The position numbers and the translations under genes were made by a program. This document shows positions 53,036-61,791 of a stretch of 64,000 bases of DNA, in pieces. The number at the start of each line of letters is the position of its first letter. Within the stretch, counting starts at the first letter, position 1. The notes under the pieces are model-generated. The model did no database searches, was not told where the DNA came from, and saw only the letters and a list, made by a program, of their open reading frames with translations. Source of the DNA: an uncultured Myxococcales bacterium (GTDB lineage Bacteria > Myxococcota_A > UBA9042); the NCBI GenBank assembly GCA_903924465.1, contig CAIYBN010000120.1:83949-147948 (forward strand). Reading direction: 5' to 3'.

Positions 53036-54573
53036 TTTGTCGGTATCGCCCGCTGGACCAAGCGATCAGCGAGCGCGTGCGCCATCGTGATGATGGGCGT
53101 CATGGTGTGACTTGAACTGGTACTGGGAAACACGCTGCCGTCCATGACGAAGACGCTGCGGGTGCCCCAGACTTGACCGGTCAGGTCGCAGACAGATCGC
53201 GCTCGATCTGTGCCTAGCCGAGCCCCACCCTGTTGGTGCGCTGAGATGAGAGAGATGGTCGCCGGGTCGAACGTCATGGCGTCGATGCGCGACAGCTCTG
53301 CTTCTGAGTGCACCAGCACAGGTGGTGCGGCTGGGACGATGACCATTTTTGCTCCGGCGGCAAAATACGCGCGGGCTGCGGCTTTGACGGCCTGGCGCGC
53401 GCGCGTCTTCCATTCTGGCGCCAAGGTGTAGTCCACCAACGGCCGGCCATCGCGGCGCACTTCAATCTGGCCGACCGGCTGATCCGGCACCAGCACGAGG
53501 GCTGCCGCGCAGTGGTCGAGCTGTGCCATCAACGCTTTGCCGGCCGAACCGGGCTGGGACACCAGCGACCCGAGCACACCCGGGGTCCCAAAAATGCTCT
53601 CCACGCGAAAACCGGTGAGACCCAGGTCCGGATCGTGGCGCTCAAATTCGGTCACCGCGTAGGCTTGCGGAATGCCGTCAAATGCGTTTACCGACTCGGA
53701 CATCAGCGCCACGACTGGAATCTGTGGCTGAACGGACACGTGCTTGCCAAGCAAGTCGTTGCCGATGTGCGAATTGTGCAGCAGCGCGACGGTGCCGACC
53801 GGGTTCGCTGCGACGATCACAACGTTCGCGTCGATGGCAAAACGGTTGGTCGGGTGATAGCCCTTGGCGTCCATCGTCTGCACTTCGACGCGCTTGCGAT
53901 CGGTGGTCGCATCGCGGATCTGCAACGCGCGCGCCCGCACCATCACGCGCGCGCCGGCCGCGAGCGCCTTGGGAATCGCCACCGTCCGCGGATTCTGCTT
54001 GGCGCCCGCCGGACAGCCGATGAAGCACGAACCAAGTCCTTGGCAGTTCACGCGGTTGTGCAGCATCACTTCACCACGCCAGCCCAGCGCCTGCGTCCCT
54101 TGGCGCAGGATCTGGTTGTTGCGGTTGATCTGGCGCTCCTCAATGCGGTTGGCCGACAGGTCCGCCAGCGCCCGCTGCAGGTAGGGCTGCATCGCGGTGT
54201 GGGAGAAATCGCTCCATCCGTGATGCTTCTGCCAATAGTCCCAGGTTGCATCGTGAACCGGCACCACGTCGCAGGCGTTGATGACGCCGCCACCGCCCAA
54301 AACGCGGCCCGACAGGATGTTGACCGTGCGATCCTTGGTCGTACGGCCGCCGCGCTCGGTGTAGAGCTGGTCGTACATCGGCGTGTCGCGCTGGGTGAGT
54401 CGCTGCGGGCCGACAAAATCGCCGCCTTCCTCCAGCAGAATCACGTCCTTGCCGGCTTCTGCCAGGACCCGCGCGGCCGTGCCTCCGCCACAGCCGCTGC
54501 CGATGACCAGGAAGTCGCATGTGAGATCGTGTGGGACAAATTCCGCGGATGAGCAGTCCAGGATCTCGTTCAT
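53032..54573 (-). CDS. GMC family FAD-dependent oxidoreductase
   Basis: A 513-residue GMC oxidoreductase, probably an alcohol or sugar dehydrogenase subunit. The FAD Rossmann motif is VIGSGCGGGTAARVLAEAG, LSGRVLGGGGVINA is the second FAD motif, and the C-terminal SSSHTMTPIITMAHALADR carries the catalytic His. A Cys-rich GLGSCFIGCPAGAKQN segment is present, as in membrane-linked GMC dehydrogenases. It overlaps the Tat subunit gene by four bases. Confidence 0.92.
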   Translation of the reverse strand: MNEILDCSSAEFVPHDLTCDFLVIGSGCGGGTAARVLAEAGKDVILLEEGGDFVGPQRLTQRDTPMYDQLYTERGGRTTKDRTVNILSGRVLGGGGVINACDVVPVHDATWDYWQKHHGWSDFSHTAMQPYLQRALADLSANRIEERQINRNNQILRQGTQALGWRGEVMLHNRVNCQGLGSCFIGCPAGAKQNPRTVAIPKALAAGARVMVRARALQIRDATTDRKRVEVQTMDAKGYHPTNRFAIDANVVIVAANPVGTVALLHNSHIGNDLLGKHVSVQPQIPVVALMSESVNAFDGIPQAYAVTEFERHDPDLGLTGFRVESIFGTPGVLGSLVSQPGSAGKALMAQLDHCAAALVLVPDQPVGQIEVRRDGRPLVDYTLAPEWKTRARQAVKAAARAYFAAGAKMVIVPAAPPVLVHSEAELSRIDAMTFDPATISLISAHQQGGARLGTDRARSVCDLTGQVWGTRSVFVMDGSVFPSTSSSHTMTPIITMAHALADRLVQRAIPTN

Positions 54574-55112
54574 GGATGCTCCGTGGTGCGATTGGCCAAG
54601 CGGGCAAAGGATGGCCCGGCATAGGCAAGGTGCGGCCAGACGGCTTCTTGATCGTAGAAGGTCAAGCCGAGGAAGCGCGAGAAGGACCAGAAGATCTCCC
54701 GCCGCGTCTGCATCTGCGCCGTGCCCCAAGCGCTCCAGTGCGTCAACTGCTCGTCCGCGGAGAGGTTGCTGAACGTCACGGCGCGGTGGTCAAAGAGCAC
54801 GGGACCGAATTCCACCAGGTTGATCGCCAAACCGGCCTCGCGCTGATCGGCGGTGGGCTGATCAGCCAGGTAGCCGTCAAACATCCGCGCGAGGTCGAAA
54901 TCCTCCGCACCGGGCGGAAAAGCACCGCCACGCGGAATGTGCGTGCGGGCGATCGCCGCCATGGTGCGGTACTGCTGCGCCGAAAGCACTTTCAGACCGA
55001 CCACTTCGGGCGCAGTGCCGCGCAGCCAGCCCAAACCACCCACGGCGCCGAGGGACAACGCCGCCGCGCCACCGCTCAGCACCAAAAAGCGCCGTCGCGT
55101 CACGGCATTCAC
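54570..55112 (-). CDS. Tat-exported gluconate-2-dehydrogenase-subunit-3-like protein
   Basis: A 180-residue protein with a twin-arginine signal (TRRRFLVLSGGAAALSLGA). The rest resembles the small subunit of GMC dehydrogenases (gluconate 2-dehydrogenase subunit 3 type): QYRTMAAIARTHIP and late SRFLGLTFYDQEAVW. Such subunits carry the GMC partner through Tat. Gene order (enolase, Tat subunit, GMC) with four-base overlaps on both sides supports one complex or pathway. Confidence 0.88.
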   Translation of the reverse strand: MNAVTRRRFLVLSGGAAALSLGAVGGLGWLRGTAPEVVGLKVLSAQQYRTMAAIARTHIPRGGAFPPGAEDFDLARMFDGYLADQPTADQREAGLAINLVEFGPVLFDHRAVTFSNLSADEQLTHWSAWGTAQMQTRREIFWSFSRFLGLTFYDQEAVWPHLAYAGPSFARLANRTTEHP

Positions 55113-56461
55113 GGTACTTCCTCCAGCTTCCAGCTCGTCCTCTGCGTGGCGACCACGGGCTGGATGAACGGCGCGAGGATGTCCTCGCCCGCGGCCTCCC
55201 GTTTGGCCAACTCCGCCGCGCGTGCCGTCAGACGCGCATCCCGCACCGCGCCGAGTTCCTTGGCCGTCTTGATGCCCTTGTCCAGCACGGCGTGCAGCGC
55301 CACGCGCAACTTGGTGCCGCGGTAGAAGATTTTGCCGTAGCGGCTGAGCTGCCGCGGATCGATGTCAAAGCCCAAGCCCGGCGTCGTCGGCAGTTCCAGC
55401 CAACCGCGGTCGTGATGCCACGGCTGCTGCAACAGACCGTCGCGGAACTGCGGCACCCAGCCTGGCTCGCTGATCGGATACTCCAGCAACGTATCGTCGC
55501 GCCAAGGCGACGCGGAAAACAGCTGAAGATTGATGGCGAATCCGATGCCGTTGGTCCACGTGTGCGGCGTGTAGCGGGCGCCCGCCTTGGCAACCGCCGC
55601 GACGATGCGCCACGTCTCGCTAATCCCGCCGGCAAACACCGAATCCGGCTGGTAGATGTCCAACGAGCGCTTCTCCAGCATCACCTTCATTTCCGGCAGG
55701 CCGACATGGTTCAGCTCCGCGCCAGCGATCGCAATCGCCGTTCGCCGCCGCAATTCCGCCATGCCGTCGTAGTCGTCATTCGGCAGCGGCTCCTCCAGCC
55801 ACTTGTAGCCCAGCTCCGCGGCGCGATCGGCAAAGCGGAGCGCACGGTCCAGATCCCAGGTCGGCGCATCGGCGACAACGGCAACACGCCAGCCCTGATT
55901 GGCATCGATGCCCATCACAAAATCGGGGCCCATCGCGGCCGCAACGGTCTCGATCTGCTCCAGATCTTCTGCCAGCGTCGCCTTGTGTACACGCAGCTTG
56001 GCGGACACAAATCCCTCAGCGCGCCGTTTTTCCAGTTCCGCGACGCGCGCCTTGCCGTCCTTCACTTCACCGGTCGACGCATACAGTTGCACGCGCCCGG
56101 GCCGGCCGCCCAGCAATTGCCACACCGGCACGCCGCGCGCTTTGCCAATCACGTCCCAGCAGGCCGCTTCCAGCCAGCCGACGTGCCAGCCCAAATACGT
56201 CATCTCGCGCAAGCGCTGGCGGATGGACGCCAGATCGTCCGCTCGTTCATCCAACAAATAGGGTCCGAGCAGCGCGCCGAGACCTTGGCGCTCCACATCC
56301 ATTGCCGGGCCAGCCGACCAGCCTTCCAGGCCAGAAGCAGTACGCAACCGCACGAGCGTAAAGCGATTTTCTGTCTGCGGCAGCCCAGGGATCCACGACG
56401 GGTAGAACGGCGCGGGCAGGGGCACCGAAACATGCCAGAGTGTCACGTCAGAAATACGCAT
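55109..56461 (-). CDS. Enolase-superfamily (mandelate racemase-like) enzyme
   Basis: A 450-residue protein. The N-terminal capping domain has TENRFTLVRLRTASGLEGW. In the barrel the metal ligands are expected at Asp in GIDANQGW, Glu in WLEEPLPND and Glu in AGAELNHVG, and a general base Lys lies in KLRVHKA. A His in RYTPHTWTNG is at the MR-type position. It is therefore a sugar-acid dehydratase or racemase; exact substrate unknown. The C-terminal extension (about 60 residues) is longer than usual. First gene of the operon with the Tat subunit and GMC dehydrogenase. Confidence 0.9.
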   Translation of the reverse strand: MRISDVTLWHVSVPLPAPFYPSWIPGLPQTENRFTLVRLRTASGLEGWSAGPAMDVERQGLGALLGPYLLDERADDLASIRQRLREMTYLGWHVGWLEAACWDVIGKARGVPVWQLLGGRPGRVQLYASTGEVKDGKARVAELEKRRAEGFVSAKLRVHKATLAEDLEQIETVAAAMGPDFVMGIDANQGWRVAVVADAPTWDLDRALRFADRAAELGYKWLEEPLPNDDYDGMAELRRRTAIAIAGAELNHVGLPEMKVMLEKRSLDIYQPDSVFAGGISETWRIVAAVAKAGARYTPHTWTNGIGFAINLQLFSASPWRDDTLLEYPISEPGWVPQFRDGLLQQPWHHDRGWLELPTTPGLGFDIDPRQLSRYGKIFYRGTKLRVALHAVLDKGIKTAKELGAVRDARLTARAAELAKREAAGEDILAPFIQPVVATQRTSWKLEEVP

Positions 56462-56652
56462 GGGAGACTCTTTGCGGCGATCCACGCCTGCTGTAGCGTG
56501 CGCCATCTGTGGCGGCAGAATCAACGGTTTGGCGCGGCAAAATGCCCGGCTCCGTGGCAATTCGGTGACGCAGCCGGCTGGGCGCAAAACGGCCCGTGAA
56601 CTACACTTGCTTCAGCCGTGGCTTTTTCTCGCGGCGCAAAGGACCAAGAACC

Positions 56653-57150
56653 ATGCTGACTTCACCCCGCTTCCTGTGGCGCTTTCTGATTCTTACGGTC
56701 GTAGCTGCCGCATTCGTCTGCGTTGCTGCCCCGGACGCGTCTGCGGCCAAGAAGAAGAAAGCCAAAGCTGCCGCGAAGGTTGCCGCGCCAGCCAAGGCGG
56801 AGCCGGCCAAAGCCGCGGAACCAGCCAAGACGGTTGAACCAGCCAAGACGGTTGAACCAGCCAAGACGGCGGAACCGGCCAAGCCCGCCGCGCTGGATGT
56901 GACCGATCTGTGGAATGGCAAATGCAAGGCCTGTCACGGTCCGGACGGCAAGGGCAAGCCGCCCAAGACGGAAGACATGACCGCTGGATCCTGGCAGAAG
57001 CGTTTCACCGACGCGCAGATCCGCAAGACGATTACCGAAGGTTTTGAGCGCGACAAGGACGGCACGACGCAGAAGATGAAAGCGTTCAGCGATTTCTCGC
57101 CGGCGCAGTTGGACGGGCTTGTTGCCCACGTCCGCGGCTTCGGCAAGTAG
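56653..57150 (+). CDS. Monohaem cytochrome c with EPAKT repeats
   Basis: A 165-residue exported cytochrome. The signal or anchor is FLILTVVAAAFVCVAA, then a Lys/Ala-rich linker with EPAK repeats to about residue 80, then a cytochrome c domain with haem motif CKACH and a distal Met candidate in KMKAFSDFSP. AAGGA lies nine bases before the ATG at 56653. It is divergent from the GMC/Tat/enolase operon and is a plausible periplasmic electron acceptor for that dehydrogenase; this is inference from position. Confidence 0.88.
   Translation: MLTSPRFLWRFLILTVVAAAFVCVAAPDASAAKKKKAKAAAKVAAPAKAEPAKAAEPAKTVEPAKTVEPAKTAEPAKPAALDVTDLWNGKCKACHGPDGKGKPPKTEDMTAGSWQKRFTDAQIRKTITEGFERDKDGTTQKMKAFSDFSPAQLDGLVAHVRGFGK
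56799..56884 (+). repeat. 18-bp tandem repeat in the cytochrome linker
   Basis: About four degenerate copies of an 18-base unit around GAACCAGCCAAGACGGTT encode the EPAK-T/A-V/A linker between the membrane anchor and the haem domain. Confidence 0.7.
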
Positions 57151-57163
57151 CCACACCATTGCG

Positions 57164-57193
57164 TTGACGCTTTTGGCCAAGACCGCCTAAGAT
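57164..57193 (+). promoter_or_regulatory. Promoter of the AAA+ ATPase operon
   Basis: TTGACG (57164-57169), an 18-base spacer and TAAGAT (57188-57193), with transcription expected near 57200 and the ATG at 57212. Confidence 0.55.
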
Positions 57194-57211
57194 TCCGACG
57201 AGGTCGGGAGC

Positions 57212-59449
57212 ATGGCTGTCTCACATGAAATCAGGCGGAAATCGTCCGACCCACGGCGTCTCCCGTCAAACGTGGCACCGACGACGTCCGCAGCACCGCA
57301 ACGACTGCCACCGCGCATCTTTCCGCAAGTGCCAGGATCGCTCCATAGTCTGCTGGACGCGCTGGCCGCTGAAGTCGCGGGCATGCGGGCGCTGGCCGAT
57401 TTGCGCCTGAAGACGGCCAAAGGCGAAGCGAGCGAGAGCGACTGGTCGGCCTGGCGCGCGGCCGATACCGCCCGACAGCAAGCGGAACGAGAGGCCGTGG
57501 TGGGTGGGCTTGAACTACCGCTGCCGACGTTGGTCCGACGCTACAACCTGTCGGCGATGGAACGGCGCATTCTGGTGGCACTGCTGACGCCCCATGTCGA
57601 CGTGGGCGCCTTTGCGGCCTATCGCGAACTGCGTGGCGGTGGCTGGTGGGACGGCGTTGACCTGCGCCTGCTGCTGCAGCTCGTCGCCGATGATCTGGCC
57701 GGGCAAATCGAGGTCCGGCGCGCGCTGGCACCGCACGGCACGCTGTGCGCCCGGCGATTGGTGGCGTTCCACCCGGCGCGTTCGAGTCCATCGATGCTGC
57801 ATTGGGAAGTGGAGATTCCGCCACGCTTGGTGCATTTCCTGATGGGCGACGCACTGCTGGGCGGACCGGTGGCGGACGTCTGCGAGCGTCTGGCCGTCGG
57901 TGTGCCCGTCGATCGTGTGGTGCTGCCGCACGCGCAAGCCGCACATGTCTGCACGCTCATCGGCCACGGTGACACGGCGCGCGCGGCGATGGGCGAATTG
58001 GGCAACGGCCCGCTGATCGGCGACGGGCAAGGCGTCGTGCTGCTCTTCAGCGGTCCTCCGGGAACCGGCAAGACCTTCTTTGCCCGCGCGTTGGGCTGTC
58101 AGTTCGGCCGGCCGGTGCTGCGGGCTCGCGCCGAAATGCTGGCAGTCGCCGAACACGCCGCGCAACTGGTTGACGCGCTGCAGCTGGAAGCCGAGTTGGA
58201 ACACGCCATTTTGCTCATCGAAGATGCCGAAATGCTCCTGGCCGAGCGCGGCCCCGTCTGCACGGCGCTGCTTGGCCTGTTTGAACGCATCCGGACCCCG
58301 GTAATTTTGACGACCAACCGCGCGCAACTGCTGGACGCGGCGGTCGATCGCCACGTGCTCTACCGCCTGGACTTCAAGGCGCCTGGGGCGCAGGAGCGTG
58401 AAATCCTGTGGGAAACGCATCTGCCACCGGAGACGCCGCTGGCCGACGACATCGATCTGCCCACGTTGGCCTCGCGCTTCCAGTTCAATGGCGGCGGCGT
58501 GCGCCAAGCGGTGCTCGCGGCGCTGCATTTGGCGTTGCAGCGCAATCCACAGCATCCGCTCATCGACATGGCGACGCTGCTGACGGCCGCGGAGACGCAA
58601 CTGCGGGCGAGCCTGGACGAATACACGCTGCAAATGCCGACGCGGCGGACGCTGGACGACATCATTTTGCCCGACCGCGTGATGGTGCGGGTCAAGAGCC
58701 TGTTGGGCGCGTGCCGCAATCGCCTCAAGTTGATGACGGATTGGGGTTTCGGCCAAAAGCTGACCACCGGCCTCGGCATCGTCGCGCTTTTTGATGGTCC
58801 GCCCGGGACCGGCAAGACGCTGTGCGCGGAAGTGCTCGGCTCGGAGTTGGGCGTTCCGGTGGCGCGCATCAACCTGCCGTCGGTCGTGTCCAAATGGGTG
58901 GGCGAGACCGAGCAGCGGATTGCCGACATCTTCAAGCGCGCCCGTTCCTCCGGTGCGATTCTGTTGTTCGATGAAGCGGACGCGCTGTTCGGCCGTCGGG
59001 TCGCAGAGACGCATTCCGCGACCGATCGCTACGCCAACATGGAAGTGAACCTGCTGTTGCAGGAGGTCGAGCGGTATGAGGGTATCGTGCTGTTGACGAC
59101 CAACCTCGTCGGCGGCCTCGATCCGGCCGTTTTGCGGCGCATTCACTTTCGCATCAGCTTTCCGGAGCAGGATGCCGCGCTGCGCGGGCAAATCTTCCGC
59201 ACATTGGTGCCGCGCCGGACGCCGTTGGCGCCGGACGTCGATTTCGTGGAGCTTGGCCAACGTTTCGATCTCCCCGGCGGACGCATCCAGAACGCCGTGC
59301 TGCGGGCTGGCTATCTGGCGCTGACGGAAGGGGCGCAGCGGGTGACGATGGCGCATTTCATCGCGGCGGCCACGGAAGAGTCCCAGGCTGCGGGCAAAGC
59401 AATTCGCGGCGATCTGCCCTCGCTTTCGCCGGCGCGCGGTCCAACTTGA
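57212..59449 (+). CDS. Double-AAA+ ATPase of contractile-injection-system type
   Basis: A 745-residue protein. The N-terminal part (about 40-250) has a winged-helix-like region (LPTLVRRYNLSAMERRILV) as found in ATPases of extracellular contractile injection systems. AAA domain 1 has Walker A GPPGTGKT at 281-288 but its Walker B reads LLIEDAE, with Glu-Asp in place of Asp-Glu. AAA domain 2 has Walker A at 529-536 and a complete Walker B ILLFDEADALFG. The first module may bind but not hydrolyse ATP. It is followed by an unknown Gly/Ala-rich protein. No sheath, tube or baseplate gene is in the window. Confidence 0.87.
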   Translation: MAVSHEIRRKSSDPRRLPSNVAPTTSAAPQRLPPRIFPQVPGSLHSLLDALAAEVAGMRALADLRLKTAKGEASESDWSAWRAADTARQQAEREAVVGGLELPLPTLVRRYNLSAMERRILVALLTPHVDVGAFAAYRELRGGGWWDGVDLRLLLQLVADDLAGQIEVRRALAPHGTLCARRLVAFHPARSSPSMLHWEVEIPPRLVHFLMGDALLGGPVADVCERLAVGVPVDRVVLPHAQAAHVCTLIGHGDTARAAMGELGNGPLIGDGQGVVLLFSGPPGTGKTFFARALGCQFGRPVLRARAEMLAVAEHAAQLVDALQLEAELEHAILLIEDAEMLLAERGPVCTALLGLFERIRTPVILTTNRAQLLDAAVDRHVLYRLDFKAPGAQEREILWETHLPPETPLADDIDLPTLASRFQFNGGGVRQAVLAALHLALQRNPQHPLIDMATLLTAAETQLRASLDEYTLQMPTRRTLDDIILPDRVMVRVKSLLGACRNRLKLMTDWGFGQKLTTGLGIVALFDGPPGTGKTLCAEVLGSELGVPVARINLPSVVSKWVGETEQRIADIFKRARSSGAILLFDEADALFGRRVAETHSATDRYANMEVNLLLQEVERYEGIVLLTTNLVGGLDPAVLRRIHFRISFPEQDAALRGQIFRTLVPRRTPLAPDVDFVELGQRFDLPGGRIQNAVLRAGYLALTEGAQRVTMAHFIAAATEESQAAGKAIRGDLPSLSPARGPT

Positions 59450-59512
59450 CCGCCGTCGCCCGCGCGGGAGAAACTCCAACGGTGGCCGAAACGCCGCCCC
59501 AACAGGGATCCG

Positions 59513-61072
59513 ATGGCCGTTGCCAGCGCACAGCAGCAAAGTCGACTGGGGCGGAAGCCAGTCCAAACCCCGCAGCCACAGCGCACCCGACGCGAATTGC
59601 TGGATTGGGCGCTGAAACAGCCGACGATGCCAACGCGGGAGATGCTCGCGGAGTTCAACCAGCGCTTTGGTGAGGGCACCGACACCTGGCTGATGGAGCA
59701 ACTGACGCAGGCACAGTTGGCGCCGCTGCCCGGGCCTGAGTCCGCATCGCGGGACGTGCCGTCGGCGTCAGCAGCCAAAGAGGACGAGAAAGGCAAATGG
59801 CAGAAGCCGCAGCACCATCTGGTGGAGGAAAAGAAAGAAGGTTTTGACAACAAGGCGATGGCGACGCACGGCTGGGCCAGGATGCAGACCACCTCGTCGG
59901 ACACAGTGACAGCGGAGATCAAACGCCGCGGCAAGCCCACTGACGGGCCGCAGCTCAAGACGCGCGACAAGGATTTGCCGGAGGACACGCGCGCTCACAT
60001 CGTGGAATCAACGCAGCGCGCGGAGGCGGGAAAGACGCGGACCACGACGAGGTCCAAGGCGACGACCACGATCGGCGACGCGGCGGTGGTGGAGCGGCTG
60101 GACGTGGCGGCGGAGGAAGCCAAGAAACGCCGGAAGGAACGGCAGACGCAGGGCCTCGCCAAGCAGGTCGAGAACCACGATTTCCGCGTTCTGGGGCGGG
60201 AAAAGGAGTGGGGCAAGCAGGAGGACGCGGAGGAAATGCGGAAACTCGTCTCGAGTGTGGCCGGCTCGGTGTCGGGCTCGCTGGAAGGACCGTCCACGAC
60301 GGCCAAAGTGGGCGGCGAATTGGCGCTCGGCGGGACAAATGGCGTGACGGTGGCCGGCAATGTGTCGGCAAAGGCCGTGGCGTTTGAAGGCGGCCTGAAG
60401 TACGTGAGCCCGACCCTGCCGATGGCTGTGCTCGGTGAGCAGTTGCGTGCCATCGTGGAAGTCGCCTTCAAAGCGGAAGCGTTGGCGGAAGCGAAAGGTG
60501 GAATCAAGTTGAAGCTACTCGCGAAGTCCGATGGCTTGGATGTCGACGTGGGTGCAAACACGGGAGGAGGCCTGACCGCGAATGCGGAGGCGTTTGCCGG
60601 CTTGCGCGCTGGCGTCAAGACAGCACTGAAGCTGGACTGGCTCAAGAAGCCAGAGCTCTACGAAAACCGCGCTCAGAAGTTGTTGGAATTTTTCCAGAAG
60701 GAAGCCGGACTTCCCAGCGGCCGCATCGCGACGTACGTGCTCGAGGATGCGATCCACCTCTTGTTGGGTGACACGGGTTGGGTCAATTTGCTCAAGGCGG
60801 CGGCCGGAGTGGAAGGCAGCGCGGGCATCGGTGGTGCTGCTGCCTTTGAAGGGGCGATTGGCGGAGGGCGCATCAAGTTCTCCTCCAAATTGAAAGGCGC
60901 CATCGGCCTGGGATTCGGCGGCGCGGCTTCCATCGACGCGAGCCTCCTCGAAGGTCTCCGTCTGATGGCCGTGCTGGTCGCGAACGGCGGGGGCATGTTG
61001 GCGGAAGATCTGGGGCTGTCCAGGGATCACATCCTCGCGCAAGCCAAGGACAAACTTCTGGCGTTGCTGTGA
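59513..61072 (+). CDS. Putative injection-system-associated protein, unknown function
   Basis: A 519-residue protein; the ATG at 59513 has an AGGGA site. A basic, Gln/Arg-rich N-terminus and a helical segment (LLDWALKQPTMPTREML) lead to a highly charged region (about 80-240). After that the composition changes to Gly/Ala/Val-rich (GGELALGGTNGVTVAGN, ANTGGGLTANAEAFAGL, GSAGIGGAAAFEGAIGGG), which looks membrane-interacting or beta-rich. The family is not recognised. Position right after an injection-system-type ATPase suggests a payload or tail-associated protein; this is inference. Confidence 0.75.
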   Translation: MAVASAQQQSRLGRKPVQTPQPQRTRRELLDWALKQPTMPTREMLAEFNQRFGEGTDTWLMEQLTQAQLAPLPGPESASRDVPSASAAKEDEKGKWQKPQHHLVEEKKEGFDNKAMATHGWARMQTTSSDTVTAEIKRRGKPTDGPQLKTRDKDLPEDTRAHIVESTQRAEAGKTRTTTRSKATTTIGDAAVVERLDVAAEEAKKRRKERQTQGLAKQVENHDFRVLGREKEWGKQEDAEEMRKLVSSVAGSVSGSLEGPSTTAKVGGELALGGTNGVTVAGNVSAKAVAFEGGLKYVSPTLPMAVLGEQLRAIVEVAFKAEALAEAKGGIKLKLLAKSDGLDVDVGANTGGGLTANAEAFAGLRAGVKTALKLDWLKKPELYENRAQKLLEFFQKEAGLPSGRIATYVLEDAIHLLLGDTGWVNLLKAAAGVEGSAGIGGAAAFEGAIGGGRIKFSSKLKGAIGLGFGGAASIDASLLEGLRLMAVLVANGGGMLAEDLGLSRDHILAQAKDKLLALL

Positions 61073-61788
61073 TTCAAACCGACCGAGCCGAGGCCTTGCG
61101 CCAAATTGCCGAACTGTTGTTGCTCATCGGCGAGCGTGAGGCGGCACACGCCGTGTTTGCGGAGCTGGCGCCCACGGACCCGCTCAGTGCCGCGAAAGGT
61201 GAAGCAACGCGCAGTCTGCTGGATGGCCATCTGGGCCAGGCCCTGATGCTGGCGCGCCGCGCGGCTGCGCGCTATCCGAACGACCTGGAGGCGTCGCTGC
61301 TGGCCGCCCATTGTCTGGCGGAAATGGGCCGGCTCGCGGACGCGCGAGCGCAACTCGTGCTGACGACCACGCAGCATCCCGGAAGTATCGTCGCATGGTT
61401 GCAGTTGATCGAATGGACAGCGCGCGCGGGTGATCCGCAGGCCACGCTTCAGGTCATCCAATCCGCGTTGGCGCAGTGCGACGAGGCTGCCCTTCTCTGG
61501 CAAGCACTCGCCCGGTGGCACGTGAAGCAGGATGCGCCGCAGCCGGCGATCGAGGCGTACCGCCAGGCGTTGCTGCGGGATCCCGGTAACCGCGACCTGT
61601 GGCTGGAATCGGCGGCTTTGCTGCTGGAGGTGACGACGCCACGCGCCGCGGCGCTGTGGCTGGAAGTCGCCGTGCAAGGTCCGCTCGCGCACGACCCGGG
61701 GGTGCACGTGGCGTGTGCGCGCGCGTGGACCACGAACGGCGATGAGGCCCAAGCGGCCGCGGTATTGGCCCGCCTCGGGGCGGTGTAG
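61069..61788 (+). CDS. TPR-repeat protein
   Basis: A 239-residue protein begun at GTG 61069, overlapping the previous stop. It has four or five TPR motifs (for example ALMLARRAAARYPNDLEA and AIEAYRQALLRDPGNRDLW) and no signal peptide. It is probably an adaptor or chaperone for the upstream unknown protein; the coupling supports that. It is followed three bases later by a GT-C-like membrane protein. Confidence 0.8.
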   Translation: MIQTDRAEALRQIAELLLLIGEREAAHAVFAELAPTDPLSAAKGEATRSLLDGHLGQALMLARRAAARYPNDLEASLLAAHCLAEMGRLADARAQLVLTTTQHPGSIVAWLQLIEWTARAGDPQATLQVIQSALAQCDEAALLWQALARWHVKQDAPQPAIEAYRQALLRDPGNRDLWLESAALLLEVTTPRAAALWLEVAVQGPLAHDPGVHVACARAWTTNGDEAQAAAVLARLGAV

Positions 61789-61791
61789 CCC

